Assembly: GCF_023330685.1 (NCBI RefSeq)
Contig: NZ_CP097128.1
Coordinates: 1,116,001-1,180,000, forward strand
DNA: 64,000 bases
Direction: 5' to 3'
From: Conexibacter sp. DBS9H8
GTDB taxonomy: Bacteria; Actinomycetota; Thermoleophilia; Solirubrobacterales; Solirubrobacteraceae
The notes under the pieces were generated by a model that did no database searches, was not told the origin of the DNA, and saw only the letters and a list, made by a program, of their open reading frames with translations. Numbering within the stretch: position 1 is the stretch's first letter; each line of letters begins with the position of its first letter. The translations under genes and the position numbers were made by a program. Shown piece by piece: positions 16,757 to 26,792 of this stretch.

Positions 16757-19700
16757 TCACCCGCAGCCGGTGTTGTTGCCGCAGCTCGAACAGGTCATGC
16801 AGGCGCCGGTGCGCTGCATCGTCCCGCCGCACTGGTCACAGACGGCACCGACGTCGATCATCCCGAGCGGGGAGGGGGCGATCACCGCCGGGCGAACCGG
16901 CGGGGTGTCGGTCAGCGCCGTGGTGGCCGCCCGGGCCGCTGCCGTGGAGGCCGATGGCTTCCGCGCCGCCCCGGCGCCGGCGCCGGCGTTGCCCGCCCCT
17001 CCGGCCCGCGACCCCCCGTTCCCGTTCCCGCTTCCGTTCGCCCGGTCCGCGGTGGAACCGTCAGCGCCCGGGCTCGCGCCCGCACCCGTCCGGACTGAGC
17101 CGGCGGGATTGCCGAGCGCCGGACCGGCCGTGTCCCCGAGGTAGGAGCTCGCCGCCTCCTGAGCGGACTGGCGGGCCCGTACCGCCGGGGTCATGATCCC
17201 AAGGGCCTCCTGGGTGTCGGCGTCGAGGAACCGCGAGGCGAGCCAGCGCATGATGTAGTCGGGCATCGACTTGGCGAACGGGATCTCCGGGTTGGCGGTG
17301 ATCCCCTCCGGCTCAAAGCGCATGTAGGCGAACTTCTGCACGAGCGTCTCGAGCGGAACCCCGTACTGCAGGGCGATCGAGATCGCCGTCGCGAACGAGT
17401 TCATCATCCCGCGCAGGGTCGAACCCTCCTTGCCGATGTCGGTGAGGAAGATCTCCCCGACCGTCCCGTCCTCGTACATGCCGGCGGTGATGTAGCCCTC
17501 ATGGCCGCCGAGGGAGAACTTGTGGGTGATCGACTGGCGCTCCACCGGCATCCGCTTGCGCTTGGGCCCGACGGACTGCAGCGCCTCACGGCGGCCAACC
17601 TCGAGCGCCTCACTGCGCGCGGAGGCGACCTCCTGGGCGACGGCGTCGGCGACCGCCCGCTCGAGGGCGGCGTCGAGCTCCTCCTGGGTGTAGAGGACCT
17701 CCCCGGCGTCCGCGGCGGCGTTTTTGGCCTGCTGGGCGTCGGTCCGCAGCGCCTGGGCGGTCTTGGACCCGTCCCGGTAGATCGCCAGCGCCTTGACCCC
17801 GAGCCGCCATGCCGCCGTGTAGGCGTCGGCGATGTCCTCGACCGTCGTTTCAAACGGCATGTTGACCGTCTTGGAGATCGCGCCGGAGATGAACGGCTGG
17901 ATCGCCCCCATCATCTTGATGTGGCCGAGGTGGCTGATCGCCCGCGCCCCGACGGCGACGTCGAACACCGGCAGATGCTCCTCCGCCAGCCCCGGGGCCC
18001 CGACGATCGTGCCGTGCTCGTTGATGTGGGCGACGATCTGGTCGACCTGCTCGGGGCGGTACCCGAGCGTCGACAGCGCGAGCGGGACCGTCTTGTTGAC
18101 GATCGTCATCTGACCGCCGCCGACGAGCTCCTTGAACTTGACGAGGGAGAAGTCCGGCTCCACGCCGGTCGTGTCGCAGTCCATCAGGAACGAGATCGTC
18201 CCGGTCGGGGCGAGCACGGTCGCCTGGGCGTTGCGGTAGCCGTGGGTCTCCCCGGCGAGCACCGCCTCCTCCCAGGCCGCCCGGGCGGCGGTGAGCAGCC
18301 GCTCGTCGGCGAGCGTGCTGTCGGGGATCGCGTAACTCGCGTCCCGGTGCATCCGCATCACCGCGTTGTGGGCCTCGCGGTTCTCGGCGTAGCGGTCGTA
18401 GGGACCGATCGCCGCGGCGATCTCAGCCGAGCGGGCGTAGGCGCGGCCGGTCATCAGCGCGCTGATGGCGGCCGCGGTCCCGCGGGCCGGATCGGAGTCA
18501 TAGGGCATCCCGTTGGACATCAGGAACGCACCGAGGTTGGCGAAGCCGAGGCCGAGCTGCCGGAAGGCCCGCGCGTTGGCGGTGATCTCCGGCGTCGGGT
18601 AGCTCGAGGGCGAGACGACGATCTCCTGGGCGAGGAAGACGATGTCAATCGCCCGCTCGAAGGACTCGACGTCGAAGCTGCCGTCGGTGCGGCGGAACTT
18701 CATCAGGTTGAGGGACGCGAGGTTGCAGGCCGAGTTGTCGACGTGCATGTACTCCGAGCACGGATTCGAGCCGTTGATCCGGCCCGAATTCGGGCAGGTG
18801 TGCCACTGGTTGATCACCGTGTCGTACTGGACGCCCGGGTCGGCACAGCGCCACGCAGCCTCCGCGATCTCGCGCATCAGCTGCCGGGCGGGGAGCGGCT
18901 CGCCGACCGGCTCGCCGGTGACCCGGCCGATCAGGTGCCAGTCCTCGTCGTTCTCGACCGCGCGCATGAAGTCGTCGGTGACCCGGACCGAGTTGTTCGC
19001 GTTCTGGTACTGGATCGAGTGGAAGCCGTCCCCGTCGATGGACATGTCAAAGCCGGCGTCGCGCAGGGCCTGGGCCTTGTCCTCCTCCTTGGCCTTGCAC
19101 CAGATGAACTCGCGGATGTCGGGGTGGTCGACGTCGAGGACGACCATCTTCGCCGCCCGTCGGGTGCCGCCACCGGACTTGATCGACCCTGCCCACGCGT
19201 CCGCGCCCCGCATGAAGGAGACCGGGCCCGACGCGGTCCCGCCTCGACTCAGCGGCTCGTTGGAGCCACGGATCTTTGACAGGTTGATCCCCGAGCCCGA
19301 CCCGCCGCGGAAGATGATGCCCTCCTTGGTGTTCCACTCGAGGATCGACTCCATGTTGTCCTCGACCGAGAGGATGAAGCAGGCCGAGGCCTGCATCTTC
19401 GGGCTGCCGACCGGATGCCAGCCGACGTTGAACCAGACGGGCGAGTTGAAGGCGGCCATCTGGTGCAGGAGCACGTGGGTGAGCTCGGCCTCGAACGCGG
19501 CGGCGTCCTCGGCGGTGGCGAAGTACCCGCGCTCGGCGCCCCAGCCGGCGATCGTCCCGGCGACCCGGGTGATCATCTGCTTGACCGACCACTCCCGCTC
19601 CGGGGAGCCGGGCTGGCCGCGGAAGTACTTCTGGGCGACGATGTTCGTCGCGTTCTGGGACCAGCTCTTGGGGAACTCGACGCCGGTCTGCTCGAAGGAG

Positions 19701-19840
19701 ATCCGATCACCGTGGCCGATCCGGGCATCCCGACGCTCCCACTCCACCGTCGCGAACGGATCCTCGCCGGACGTGGTGAAATAGCGCTCTATTGAGAGTC
19801 CCTGCCCTGCCCTCAGCTGTGTCTGCGGGGTGATCTCCAT
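16757..19840 (-). CDS. nrdJ: Adenosylcobalamin-dependent (class II) ribonucleoside-diphosphate reductase
   Basis: The 1027-aa length is typical of the large actinobacterial NrdJ. The catalytic region includes the cysteine motif SACFILSVEDNMES near residue 155, GSNPCSEYMHVDNSACN near residue 355 and AQATVLAPTGTISFLMDCDT near residue 545. The C-terminus ends in two CxxC pairs (CDQCGG, CSSCGNNTGCG) after a Gly/Ala/Ser-rich linker; these re-reduce the active site. It converts ribonucleotides to deoxyribonucleotides using B12, with thioredoxin-type reductants. I looked for a cobalamin riboswitch in the 130-bp upstream gap and saw no B12-box-like core. The gene is monocistronic here. Confidence 0.96.
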   Translation of the reverse strand: MEITPQTQLRAGQGLSIERYFTTSGEDPFATVEWERRDARIGHGDRISFEQTGVEFPKSWSQNATNIVAQKYFRGQPGSPEREWSVKQMITRVAGTIAGWGAERGYFATAEDAAAFEAELTHVLLHQMAAFNSPVWFNVGWHPVGSPKMQASACFILSVEDNMESILEWNTKEGIIFRGGSGSGINLSKIRGSNEPLSRGGTASGPVSFMRGADAWAGSIKSGGGTRRAAKMVVLDVDHPDIREFIWCKAKEEDKAQALRDAGFDMSIDGDGFHSIQYQNANNSVRVTDDFMRAVENDEDWHLIGRVTGEPVGEPLPARQLMREIAEAAWRCADPGVQYDTVINQWHTCPNSGRINGSNPCSEYMHVDNSACNLASLNLMKFRRTDGSFDVESFERAIDIVFLAQEIVVSPSSYPTPEITANARAFRQLGLGFANLGAFLMSNGMPYDSDPARGTAAAISALMTGRAYARSAEIAAAIGPYDRYAENREAHNAVMRMHRDASYAIPDSTLADERLLTAARAAWEEAVLAGETHGYRNAQATVLAPTGTISFLMDCDTTGVEPDFSLVKFKELVGGGQMTIVNKTVPLALSTLGYRPEQVDQIVAHINEHGTIVGAPGLAEEHLPVFDVAVGARAISHLGHIKMMGAIQPFISGAISKTVNMPFETTVEDIADAYTAAWRLGVKALAIYRDGSKTAQALRTDAQQAKNAAADAGEVLYTQEELDAALERAVADAVAQEVASARSEALEVGRREALQSVGPKRKRMPVERQSITHKFSLGGHEGYITAGMYEDGTVGEIFLTDIGKEGSTLRGMMNSFATAISIALQYGVPLETLVQKFAYMRFEPEGITANPEIPFAKSMPDYIMRWLASRFLDADTQEALGIMTPAVRARQSAQEAASSYLGDTAGPALGNPAGSVRTGAGASPGADGSTADRANGSGNGNGGSRAGGAGNAGAGAGAARKPSASTAAARAATTALTDTPPVRPAVIAPSPLGMIDVGAVCDQCGGTMQRTGACMTCSSCGNNTGCG

Positions 19841-19976
19841 CGCCTGCGTACTCCTCTCGTTGACCGCTTCCGCCGCCGCGTTGCCTCAGCTCTCGGTGTC
19901 TGAGGCGGTAACAGCGGATCCTCGCGCAGCGGCCGGACAGAACCGGCGTCCAAGCGGCCTCTGAGGCCACCCACAC

Positions 19977-22118
19977 GTGCCCCCTTCAGTTTATCCCCCG
20001 CAATTTGGCGCCAAAACCGCCCGCGCCCCCCAGGCCCTCGGGGTCGCCCTGTTCGCCGCCTGCCTGTATGCCGCCTTCGCCGGCGGGGCGATTCGCACTC
20101 CCGACGAGCCGCGCCTGCAGGTCGGCATCGCGCTGATCACGATCGCCGCCGCCATCATCGGGGTGATCGCCGGGACGCCGACCCCCACCGTCCCCCGGCG
20201 GGTGCGGCTCGGCGTCGGTCTGCTCGCCGGCTTCTGGGCCTGGAGCGCGGTCAGCCTCGCCTGGAGCGCGAGCCCGGACGGCACCTGGGTGGCGACCAAC
20301 CGCGTCTTCGCCTATCTGCTCGTGCTCATCCTCGCCGTCCGCCTCGGCGCGAGCCTGCCCAACGCGATCATGCTCGTGCGCCGCGGGGCGCTCACCCTCA
20401 GCCTCGTCATCCTTCTCTACGCGCTCGGGCAGAAGGTCGCACCGGGTCTGCACGTCGGCGGGCTGCTCAACCTCGACCGGACCGGGCAGTACGCCCGCCT
20501 GCAGGCGCCGCTGGCCTACTGGAACGCGCTCGCGCTCGCGTTCGTCCTCGGCGCGCCCGCGGCGCTCACGCTCGCGTTGACCCCGAGCGCGCCCCCCCGT
20601 GCCCGGCTCACCGGCTTCATCGGCCTCGAGCTGATCGTCGTCGGGATCGGCTTCACCGAGTCCCGGGGCGGGTTCCTCGCCCTCGCCGTCGCGCTCGCGG
20701 TCACCGTCCTGCTCAGCCCCGACTCGCTGACGACGCTGATCTGGGCGGCCGTCGCCGTCGCCTTCGGGGCCCTCGGTCTGGTCATCGGCCTGCTCGCCCA
20801 CCCGCTCACCGGCAACGGCGTTAGCCTCGGCGCGCGCGAGCAGGCCGGCGTCTACCTCGGGGTCGTCCTGGTCGCCGTCGCGGTCCTCAGCGCCCAGCTG
20901 CTCCCGGTCCTCGACCGGCTCCCGGCCGCGCTCACCCGTCCCCGGCGCCGGCGGCTCTGGCGCAGCCTCGGGTACGGCAGCCTCGGCCTCATCGCCGTCG
21001 GGCTGATCGGCGCGGGCGTCTCCCACCGCGGCCTCGGCGGCCAGATCAGCCACCTGTGGCAGAGCTTCACCAACGCGGACACGATCGCGACCTCCGGCGC
21101 CGGGCGGCTGCTGTCGGCCAGCTCGGCCAACCGGATCGCCTGGTGGGGCCAGGCGCTCGCCGCGTTCTCACACCGTCCGCTCGGCGGCTGGGGGGCCGGC
21201 TCCTTTCCCGTCCTCAACCTCCTCTACCGTCACAGCACGGTCGCCGTCCAGGACGCCCACAGCGTCCCTCTGCAGTGGCTCGCGGAAACGGGCCTGATCG
21301 GCACCCTGCTTGCCGTCGGGGCGTGGGGGACGCTGCTGCGCAGCGGGGTGGCGGCCGTCCGTCGCGCCGGTGGGGATCGCGTCGACCCGACCCGACTCGA
21401 CACCGACCCGGCCCGGCGCCGGCTCGCGGCCATCGCCCTGCTCGCGCCCGCGTTCGCCTACACCGTCCACGCCCTCTATGACTGGGACTGGAACATCCCC
21501 GGGGTGACCCTGCCGGTGATCGTGATGCTCGGGGTCCTCGCGGGCTCCCTCGCGGGCCCCGGCACTGACCGGCCGACCGTGCTCGTCGTCCCACCGCCGG
21601 TCACCCCGTCGCCCACCCCGTCGGCGGCACTCCGCCTGCTCGGGCTCGCGGCGATCACTCTCGGCATGTCCCTGTACGGCATCTCCGCCGTGCTGCCGGG
21701 GGCCGCCGCCGCGGACGCGAACGCGGCGCTGGTCCGGGCGGCCGCGGGCACCCCGGCCGCGCTGCGCCAAGCCCGGGCACAGGCGGCGAGGGCGACTGCG
21801 CTCGATCCGCTGTCGGGGGCCGGTCCGCTCGCGGCCGCGAACATCGCCGTCGCCACCGGCGAGCTCGGGATCGCCCGCGATGACCTGCTCGAGGCGATCC
21901 AGCGTCAGCCGACCGACGAGCCCGCCTGGGTCGGCCTCGCCCACGTCGACCTCCAGCTCAACCGGGACCGGGAGGCGCTCGTGGCGATCACCCGCGCGCT
22001 CGCCCTCGACCCCGAGCTCGGCGTCGACGGCTACCTCAGCCTCGCCGAGAACGCGATCGCCGCCAACCGGGCGGCCGCGCCGCCGGCGGCCTCGCCGACC
22101 GCGATCCCGACGCCCTGA
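19977..22118 (+). CDS. O-antigen ligase/polymerase (Wzy_C) family membrane protein with TPR-like tail
   Basis: A 713-aa multi-pass membrane protein with about 11-13 hydrophobic helices through residue about 565. The Wzy_C signature region is seen around residues 390-435 (NRIAWWGQALAAFSHRPLGG, then DAHSVPLQWLAETGLIG), the pattern of O-antigen ligases and polymerases that join or extend surface glycans in the outer leaflet. Residues about 590-690 form TPR-like helices (AWVGLAHVDLQLNRDREALV). GTG 19977 starts the frame. The only other sugar gene near is galE at 23305. Which polysaccharide it handles is unknown. Confidence 0.82.
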   Translation: MPPSVYPPQFGAKTARAPQALGVALFAACLYAAFAGGAIRTPDEPRLQVGIALITIAAAIIGVIAGTPTPTVPRRVRLGVGLLAGFWAWSAVSLAWSASPDGTWVATNRVFAYLLVLILAVRLGASLPNAIMLVRRGALTLSLVILLYALGQKVAPGLHVGGLLNLDRTGQYARLQAPLAYWNALALAFVLGAPAALTLALTPSAPPRARLTGFIGLELIVVGIGFTESRGGFLALAVALAVTVLLSPDSLTTLIWAAVAVAFGALGLVIGLLAHPLTGNGVSLGAREQAGVYLGVVLVAVAVLSAQLLPVLDRLPAALTRPRRRRLWRSLGYGSLGLIAVGLIGAGVSHRGLGGQISHLWQSFTNADTIATSGAGRLLSASSANRIAWWGQALAAFSHRPLGGWGAGSFPVLNLLYRHSTVAVQDAHSVPLQWLAETGLIGTLLAVGAWGTLLRSGVAAVRRAGGDRVDPTRLDTDPARRRLAAIALLAPAFAYTVHALYDWDWNIPGVTLPVIVMLGVLAGSLAGPGTDRPTVLVVPPPVTPSPTPSAALRLLGLAAITLGMSLYGISAVLPGAAAADANAALVRAAAGTPAALRQARAQAARATALDPLSGAGPLAAANIAVATGELGIARDDLLEAIQRQPTDEPAWVGLAHVDLQLNRDREALVAITRALALDPELGVDGYLSLAENAIAANRAAAPPAASPTAIPTP

Positions 22119-22152
22119 CGGATCGCCTGGACCTGGGCGACCCCGACCCCGG

Positions 22153-23265
22153 TCACTGCCCGGGGTTGAGCTGACCGCGCAGGCGGCCCAGCTCGGTCTC
22201 CCGGGCCGCGAGCGCCGCCTCCGCCTCGGAGGCGCGGGAGCGGGCCTCCTCGAGCGCGGCCGCAGCCGCGTTGAGCTTCGCAGCGACAACGGCGGGATCG
22301 CCACTGTCACCGTCGACGGCGGACCCGGCGGCGACCGCCTGCTCGTGGGCCTCGCGCAACGCCCGCAGCGAGGTCAACTCGAGTCGTGAGTCGGCGAGCT
22401 CGAGCTGCAGGTTGCGGGCGTGCTGCTGGAAGTCGGCGGCGACCTGGCGGGCGACGTCGATCTCGACGCTCAGCTCGGCCGTGATCTGCTCCCACTGCAG
22501 GTAGGTGTGCTGGGCGTGGGCGTCCCGGTCCGCGAGGGTCTGGCGCAGCAGCTGGATCTCGGCGCCCCGCTGGATCAGCGTCGTCTCAGCCGCCTCCGCC
22601 TCCGCGCGGGCGTGGTTGGCCTGGGTGCGACCGAGCTCGACCGCCCCCTGGGCGTCGCGCAGCTCCTCCAGCGCCCCGGCGAGGTCGCCGCGGGTGCTGG
22701 CGAGGTCCTCGCGCACGGTCGCGAGGTCGTCGCGGGTGCTGACCAGGTCCGCCCGCGCGTCCGCCAACTCGGCGTCAAGGCTCTTGAGCCGGGTCTCCGA
22801 AGCGCTGCGGGCAGCCGCGGAGGTCTCCGCCGCCGTATCGGCCGACACCCGCCGCGCGCGCTCGGCGGCGAGGCGGCGCTCGAGTTCCGCGATCAGGTCG
22901 CCGGCGCCGGCGTCGACCACGGGCGCCGGCGCCGGCGCCGGTCCCGGGAGACCGGCGCCGGCCAGCGTCACCCGGGCCGCCGTCCGCTTCGTCGGCTTGG
23001 GCAGCGGGATCCGTTCGCCGTCGGGCAGTTCGAGCACGAACCGGCGGGCGCCGTCGACCCGCTCGGCGGGCAGGCTGAAGGCGGCGCGGGCGACGCCGGG
23101 CGGTCCGGCGGGGGCGGGCAGCGGGTGCACCGGCTCGCCGTCGTCGATGATCAGGGCAGCACCGGACGGTTCGAAGGTCGGCTCGGCGGCAATCCGCAGC
23201 AGGGCCCGTCCGGGGATCGCCTCGACGTGCTCAAAGGCACGGAGCTCAAAGACCGCATCGCTCAC
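22153..23265 (-). CDS. Coiled-coil protein of unknown function
   Basis: A 370-aa protein. Residues 1-110 form a small beta-rich domain (VFELRAFEHVEAIPGRALLR onward, Pro-rich at the end). Residues about 125-365 are a long Ala/Glu/Arg coiled coil with heptad-like repeats of 'DLASTR' type near residues 170-200. No signal peptide or membrane helix is seen. It may be a structural or scaffolding protein. It converges on the O-antigen-ligase-like gene and is divergent from galE. Confidence 0.75.
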   Translation of the reverse strand: MSDAVFELRAFEHVEAIPGRALLRIAAEPTFEPSGAALIIDDGEPVHPLPAPAGPPGVARAAFSLPAERVDGARRFVLELPDGERIPLPKPTKRTAARVTLAGAGLPGPAPAPAPVVDAGAGDLIAELERRLAAERARRVSADTAAETSAAARSASETRLKSLDAELADARADLVSTRDDLATVREDLASTRGDLAGALEELRDAQGAVELGRTQANHARAEAEAAETTLIQRGAEIQLLRQTLADRDAHAQHTYLQWEQITAELSVEIDVARQVAADFQQHARNLQLELADSRLELTSLRALREAHEQAVAAGSAVDGDSGDPAVVAAKLNAAAAALEEARSRASEAEAALAARETELGRLRGQLNPGQ

Positions 23266-23304
23266 TGCGCCGCGATTCTACGCGGGATAACCTCCTGGCT
23301 TCCA

Positions 23305-24294
23305 ATGAGGCTCCTGCTCACCGGTGGCGCCGGCTACGTCGGGTCGATCGTCTCGCGTCATCTGCTCGGCGCCGGACACGAGCTGACCGTGCTCGACAAC
23401 CTGTCGACCGGCCACCGGGCGGCGGTCGCCCCGGGGGCCGCGTTCGTCGAGCTCGACCTGCGGGACGGCGCCGCCGTCCACGCCGCCCTCGCCGGCGGAT
23501 ATGACGGGGTGCTGCACTTCGCCGCACTGTCGCTCGTCGGGGAGTCGATGAGCGCGCCCGGGCGCTACTGGGAGAACAATGTGCTCGGCTCGCTCCACCT
23601 GCTCGAGGCGATCGTCGCCCACGGCATCCCGCGGCTCGTGTTCTCTTCGACCGCGGCGACCTACGGCGTCCCCGAGACGGTCCCGATCCGCGAGGACGCG
23701 CCGACCCGGCCGAGCAACCCCTACGGCGCCTCCAAGCTCGCCGTCGACCTGATGATCGGCGGGTTCTGCACCGCCCACGGGCTCGGGGCGGTGTCGCTGC
23801 GGTACTTCAACGTCGCCGGCGCCCACGCCGCCGGTCACATCGGTGAGGCCCATGACCCCGAGACCCACCTGATCCCGAACGTGCTCAAGGTGCCCCTCGG
23901 CGAGCGTGACGCGGTGTCGGTGTTCGGCAGCGACTACCCGACCCCGGACGGGACGGCGGTGCGCGACTACATCCACATCAACGACCTCGCTGCCGCCCAC
24001 GTCCTCGCCCTGCACGGCGCCCGCGCAGGCGAGCACCGCATCTTCAACCTCGGCACCGGCAGCGGGTTCAGCGTGCGGGAGGTGATCGCCGCCGCCGAGC
24101 AGGTCACCGGGCAGGCGATCCCGACTCGTGAGGCGCCGCGCCGGCCCGGGGACCCGCCCGCGCTCATCGCCTCGTCGGAACGGATCGCCGACGAGCTCGG
24201 GTGGGTACCGGCCAAACCGTCGCTGGAGGCGATGATCGCCGACGCGTGGGCGTTCGCTCAGGCCCACCCGCATGGATATCCCGCCGGCGGCTGA
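23305..24294 (+). CDS. galE: UDP-glucose 4-epimerase
   Basis: 329 aa from ATG 23305. It shows the extended short-chain dehydrogenase layout: NAD-binding TGGAGYVGS at residues 7-15, catalytic Ser/Thr in SSTAATYG and the YxxxK pair in NPYGASK near residue 145, RYFNVAGA near 175 and DGTAVRDYIHINDLA near 225. These are GalE hallmarks, interconverting UDP-glucose and UDP-galactose for surface glycans. It is divergent from the coiled-coil gene and converges on tmk with a 7-bp gap. Confidence 0.93.
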   Translation: MRLLLTGGAGYVGSIVSRHLLGAGHELTVLDNLSTGHRAAVAPGAAFVELDLRDGAAVHAALAGGYDGVLHFAALSLVGESMSAPGRYWENNVLGSLHLLEAIVAHGIPRLVFSSTAATYGVPETVPIREDAPTRPSNPYGASKLAVDLMIGGFCTAHGLGAVSLRYFNVAGAHAAGHIGEAHDPETHLIPNVLKVPLGERDAVSVFGSDYPTPDGTAVRDYIHINDLAAAHVLALHGARAGEHRIFNLGTGSGFSVREVIAAAEQVTGQAIPTREAPRRPGDPPALIASSERIADELGWVPAKPSLEAMIADAWAFAQAHPHGYPAGG

Positions 24295-24301
24295 GGCCGC
24301 C

Positions 24302-24916
24302 TCAAAACGTCAGGTCGGCGAGGGCGGTGAGGGCGGCGTCGAGCACAGCCTCCGGCGATTGTCCCGCGTCGATCCGGATGATCCGCCCCGGCTCGGCGGC
24401 GGCGAGCGCGGCGTAGGCGGCTCGGACCCGGGCGTAGAACGCCTCCCCGGCCTGCTCGAGCCGGTCCGGCGCCTCCCCGCGCGCGGTCGCGCGGGCGGCG
24501 GCGAGTTCGGGGGCGAGGTCGAGCCACAGGGTCCGGTCGGGCGCCAGTCCGCCCGCCGCGAAGGCGTTGATCGCCGCGACCGCGCCAACCCCGAGCCCGC
24601 GTCCGCCGCCCTGGTAGGCGAGCGAGGAGTCGATGTAGCGGTCGAGGATCACCGTTTCGCCGGCGGCGAGGGCGGGGAGGAGGCGCTCCTCGACGAGCTG
24701 GGCGCGGGCGGCCGCATACAGGAGCGCCTCGGCACGGTCACCGATGACGAGCGCCGGGTCTTTGACGAGGGCACGGATCGCCTCTGACACCGCCACCCCG
24801 CCGGGTTCGCGCAGGCACCGGACGGTCTGCCCGCGCCGTCCGAGGGCGTCGGCGAGGGCGTGGGCGAGCGTCGTCTTGCCGGTCCCGTCCACCCCCTCGA
24901 TCGTGATCAGCGCCAT
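24302..24916 (-). CDS. tmk: Thymidylate kinase
   Basis: 204 aa with the dTMP kinase motifs: P-loop EGVDGTGKTTL at residues 7-17, REPGG near 36, the DRY motif LDRYIDSSLAYQG near 90 and a short LID region (ARGEAPDRLE) near 150. It phosphorylates dTMP to dTDP. It is divergent from holB with a 42-bp gap, a pairing common in bacteria. Confidence 0.95.
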   Translation of the reverse strand: MALITIEGVDGTGKTTLAHALADALGRRGQTVRCLREPGGVAVSEAIRALVKDPALVIGDRAEALLYAAARAQLVEERLLPALAAGETVILDRYIDSSLAYQGGGRGLGVGAVAAINAFAAGGLAPDRTLWLDLAPELAAARATARGEAPDRLEQAGEAFYARVRAAYAALAAAEPGRIIRIDAGQSPEAVLDAALTALADLTF

Positions 24917-24958
24917 CGCGGTGGTGACGGTAGCGACCGGGCTTTAGCATCGAGGGTG

Positions 24959-26200
24959 ATGGCTGTCGCCCTCGACGACCACCCCCACGCCCGCGCGGTC
25001 CTCGCTCCCGCCCTCAGTGCCGGGCGGCCCTCCCACGCCTACCTGTTCCACGGCCCCGGCGGGGCGGGCAAGCGCCGCCTCACCCGGCTGATCGCCGCCG
25101 ACCTGCTCGCCGAGAACGCCGCGGACCCCGGGAGCGCCCGGGCACGGGCGATCTCGGGCGCCCACCCCGATCTCACTTGGGTCGCCCCGAGCGGCGCGCA
25201 CGAGATCCTCGTCTCCGACATCGACGCCGCCGTCGTCGCGGCGGCGACCCGGACGCCGTTTGAGGCGACCCGGCGCGTGTTCGTCATCGACGGCGCCGAC
25301 TCACTCGGTGAGGCGGCCGCCAACCGGCTGCTGAAGACGCTCGAGGAACCGCCCGCCTACGTTCACCTGATCCTCATCGCCGACCGGCCGGCCGAGGTGA
25401 TGGCGACGATCGCCAGCCGCTGCCAGCTCGTCCGCTTCGACGGGCCCTCGCCGGCGGCGCTCGCCGCCGAACTGGCCGTCGCCGGGGTCCCGGCCGACAC
25501 CGCCGCGGCCCTCGCCCGGCTCAGCCTCGGCGACGCGAACGTCGCCCGTGAGCTCGCGAGCCCGGCCGGGGCCGAGCTGCGGGCTGCCGCCGAGCGGTTC
25601 GCGGTGATCGCGATCGCCGGGGAGAGCGCGACGGCCGCACCCTGGCGGGGCCTGCTCGAGGCGGTCCGGGCGCGCGGGGAGGCGGTCGCGGCCGAGCTCG
25701 CGGCCGCCGCCGAGGCTGAGCTGGCGATCGTCTCGCGCCGGGACCGCACCCGGGTCGGCCGCGAGTGGGAGGAACGGACCCGGCGGGTGCGCCGGCGGGT
25801 CGAGACGGGTGCGCTCGGGCTCGCCCTCACGCTGATCGAGGCGTGGCTGCTCGACGGGGCGGCGCTCGCCTGGGGGGCAGCCGATGAGGTCCGCAACTCC
25901 GATCGCCTCGACGCCTCCGGACGCCTGTCGGTCCCGGCGGGTGAGCGGCCCGCCGCCGGTCTGCCGGGACCGGCGGCGGCAGCGGCGGCGGTGGCGGGCC
26001 CGGGTGGGGGACCGCGGGTCCGGGGTTCTGCGGGCGGCGGCGGGGTTGGTGCAGACGCCGGGGGCGGGCCGGCGCCGGAGCGCCTCATCGCCGCCGTCGC
26101 CGAGGTCGAGGCGACCCGGATCACGCTGGTGTTGAACGTCAACGAGGACCTCGCGCTGGAGGCGCTCGCCTACCGGATCGAGGACGCGCTGAACCGGTGA
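24959..26200 (+). CDS. holB: DNA polymerase III delta-prime subunit (clamp loader)
   Basis: 413 aa from ATG 24959 (GTG 24956 is adjacent). The AAA+ part has HAYLFHGPGGAGKRRLT near residue 30, VFVIDGADSLGEAAANRLLK near residue 110, KTLEEPP and the SRC motif (IASRCQLVRF) near 150. Delta-prime holds the sliding-clamp loader together in the replisome. The four zinc-binding cysteines usual in this module are missing between the P-loop and HPDL. Residues about 320-365 form a Gly/Ala/Pro-rich linker before a C-terminal helical segment. Followed by the acetyltransferase gene 6 bp later. Confidence 0.9.
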   Translation: MAVALDDHPHARAVLAPALSAGRPSHAYLFHGPGGAGKRRLTRLIAADLLAENAADPGSARARAISGAHPDLTWVAPSGAHEILVSDIDAAVVAAATRTPFEATRRVFVIDGADSLGEAAANRLLKTLEEPPAYVHLILIADRPAEVMATIASRCQLVRFDGPSPAALAAELAVAGVPADTAAALARLSLGDANVARELASPAGAELRAAAERFAVIAIAGESATAAPWRGLLEAVRARGEAVAAELAAAAEAELAIVSRRDRTRVGREWEERTRRVRRRVETGALGLALTLIEAWLLDGAALAWGAADEVRNSDRLDASGRLSVPAGERPAAGLPGPAAAAAAVAGPGGGPRVRGSAGGGGVGADAGGGPAPERLIAAVAEVEATRITLVLNVNEDLALEALAYRIEDALNR

Positions 26201-26206
26201 GCGGTG

Positions 26207-26779
26207 ATGAGTGAGATGCTCACGCGCGCCGGCGGTAGGCGCACCGGTGGCCGCTCGAGGGTGTACCTGCGCGGTCCCGGGCCGGCTGACGAACGGGAGT
26301 TCATCACCCTGATGCAGGCCTCGGCGACCTTTCACCGGCCGTGGGCGTCGGCGCCGAGTGACCATGAGCGGTTCGTCGCCTACCTCGAGGATGCCAAGCG
26401 CGACAACTTCGTCGCCCTGCTCGTCTGCCGCCGGGAGGACGACGCGATCCTCGGCTTCTTCAACATCTCCCAGATTGTGCGGCGGCTGTTTCAGAGCGCC
26501 TACCTCGGCTACGCGATCGGGCGGCCCTACGCCGGCCAGGGGTACATGGCCGAGGCGATCGAGCAGGTCCTGGAGGTCGCCTTCCTCGAGCTCAGGTTGC
26601 ACCGGCTGGAGGCGAACATCCAGCCGGGGAACGAGCCGTCGCTCGCCCTCGCTCGGCGGGCCGGGTTCCAGCGCGAGGGATTCTCCCCGCGGTATCTGAA
26701 GATCGGCGGGCGCTGGCGTGACCATGAACGCTGGGCGATCCTCGCCGAGGACTGGCTGACCGCCCGCGGGCTGCGCTGA
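26207..26779 (+). CDS. GNAT N-acetyltransferase, RimJ/RimL type
   Basis: 190 aa. GNAT motifs are clear: FFNISQIVR (strand beta4), the acetyl-CoA loop IGRPYAGQGYMAEAI near residue 105, and RLHRLEANIQPGNEPSLAL with GFQREGF near 130-155. The family acetylates N-terminal amines of ribosomal proteins or small amines. It starts 6 bp after holB, so it is probably co-transcribed. GTG 26204 could also start it. Confidence 0.9.
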   Translation: MSEMLTRAGGRRTGGRSRVYLRGPGPADEREFITLMQASATFHRPWASAPSDHERFVAYLEDAKRDNFVALLVCRREDDAILGFFNISQIVRRLFQSAYLGYAIGRPYAGQGYMAEAIEQVLEVAFLELRLHRLEANIQPGNEPSLALARRAGFQREGFSPRYLKIGGRWRDHERWAILAEDWLTARGLR

Positions 26780-26792
26780 GCGGCGCGGCCGG

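Noticed and set aside
19841-19976. Cobalamin riboswitch before nrdJ
   Set aside because: The gap is short and has no B12-box-like core or the long conserved helices expected on the minus strand.
20004-20015. TTTGGCGCCAAA palindrome as an operator
   Set aside because: It lies within the first codons of the O-antigen-ligase-like gene with no second copy or adjacent regulator to support it.
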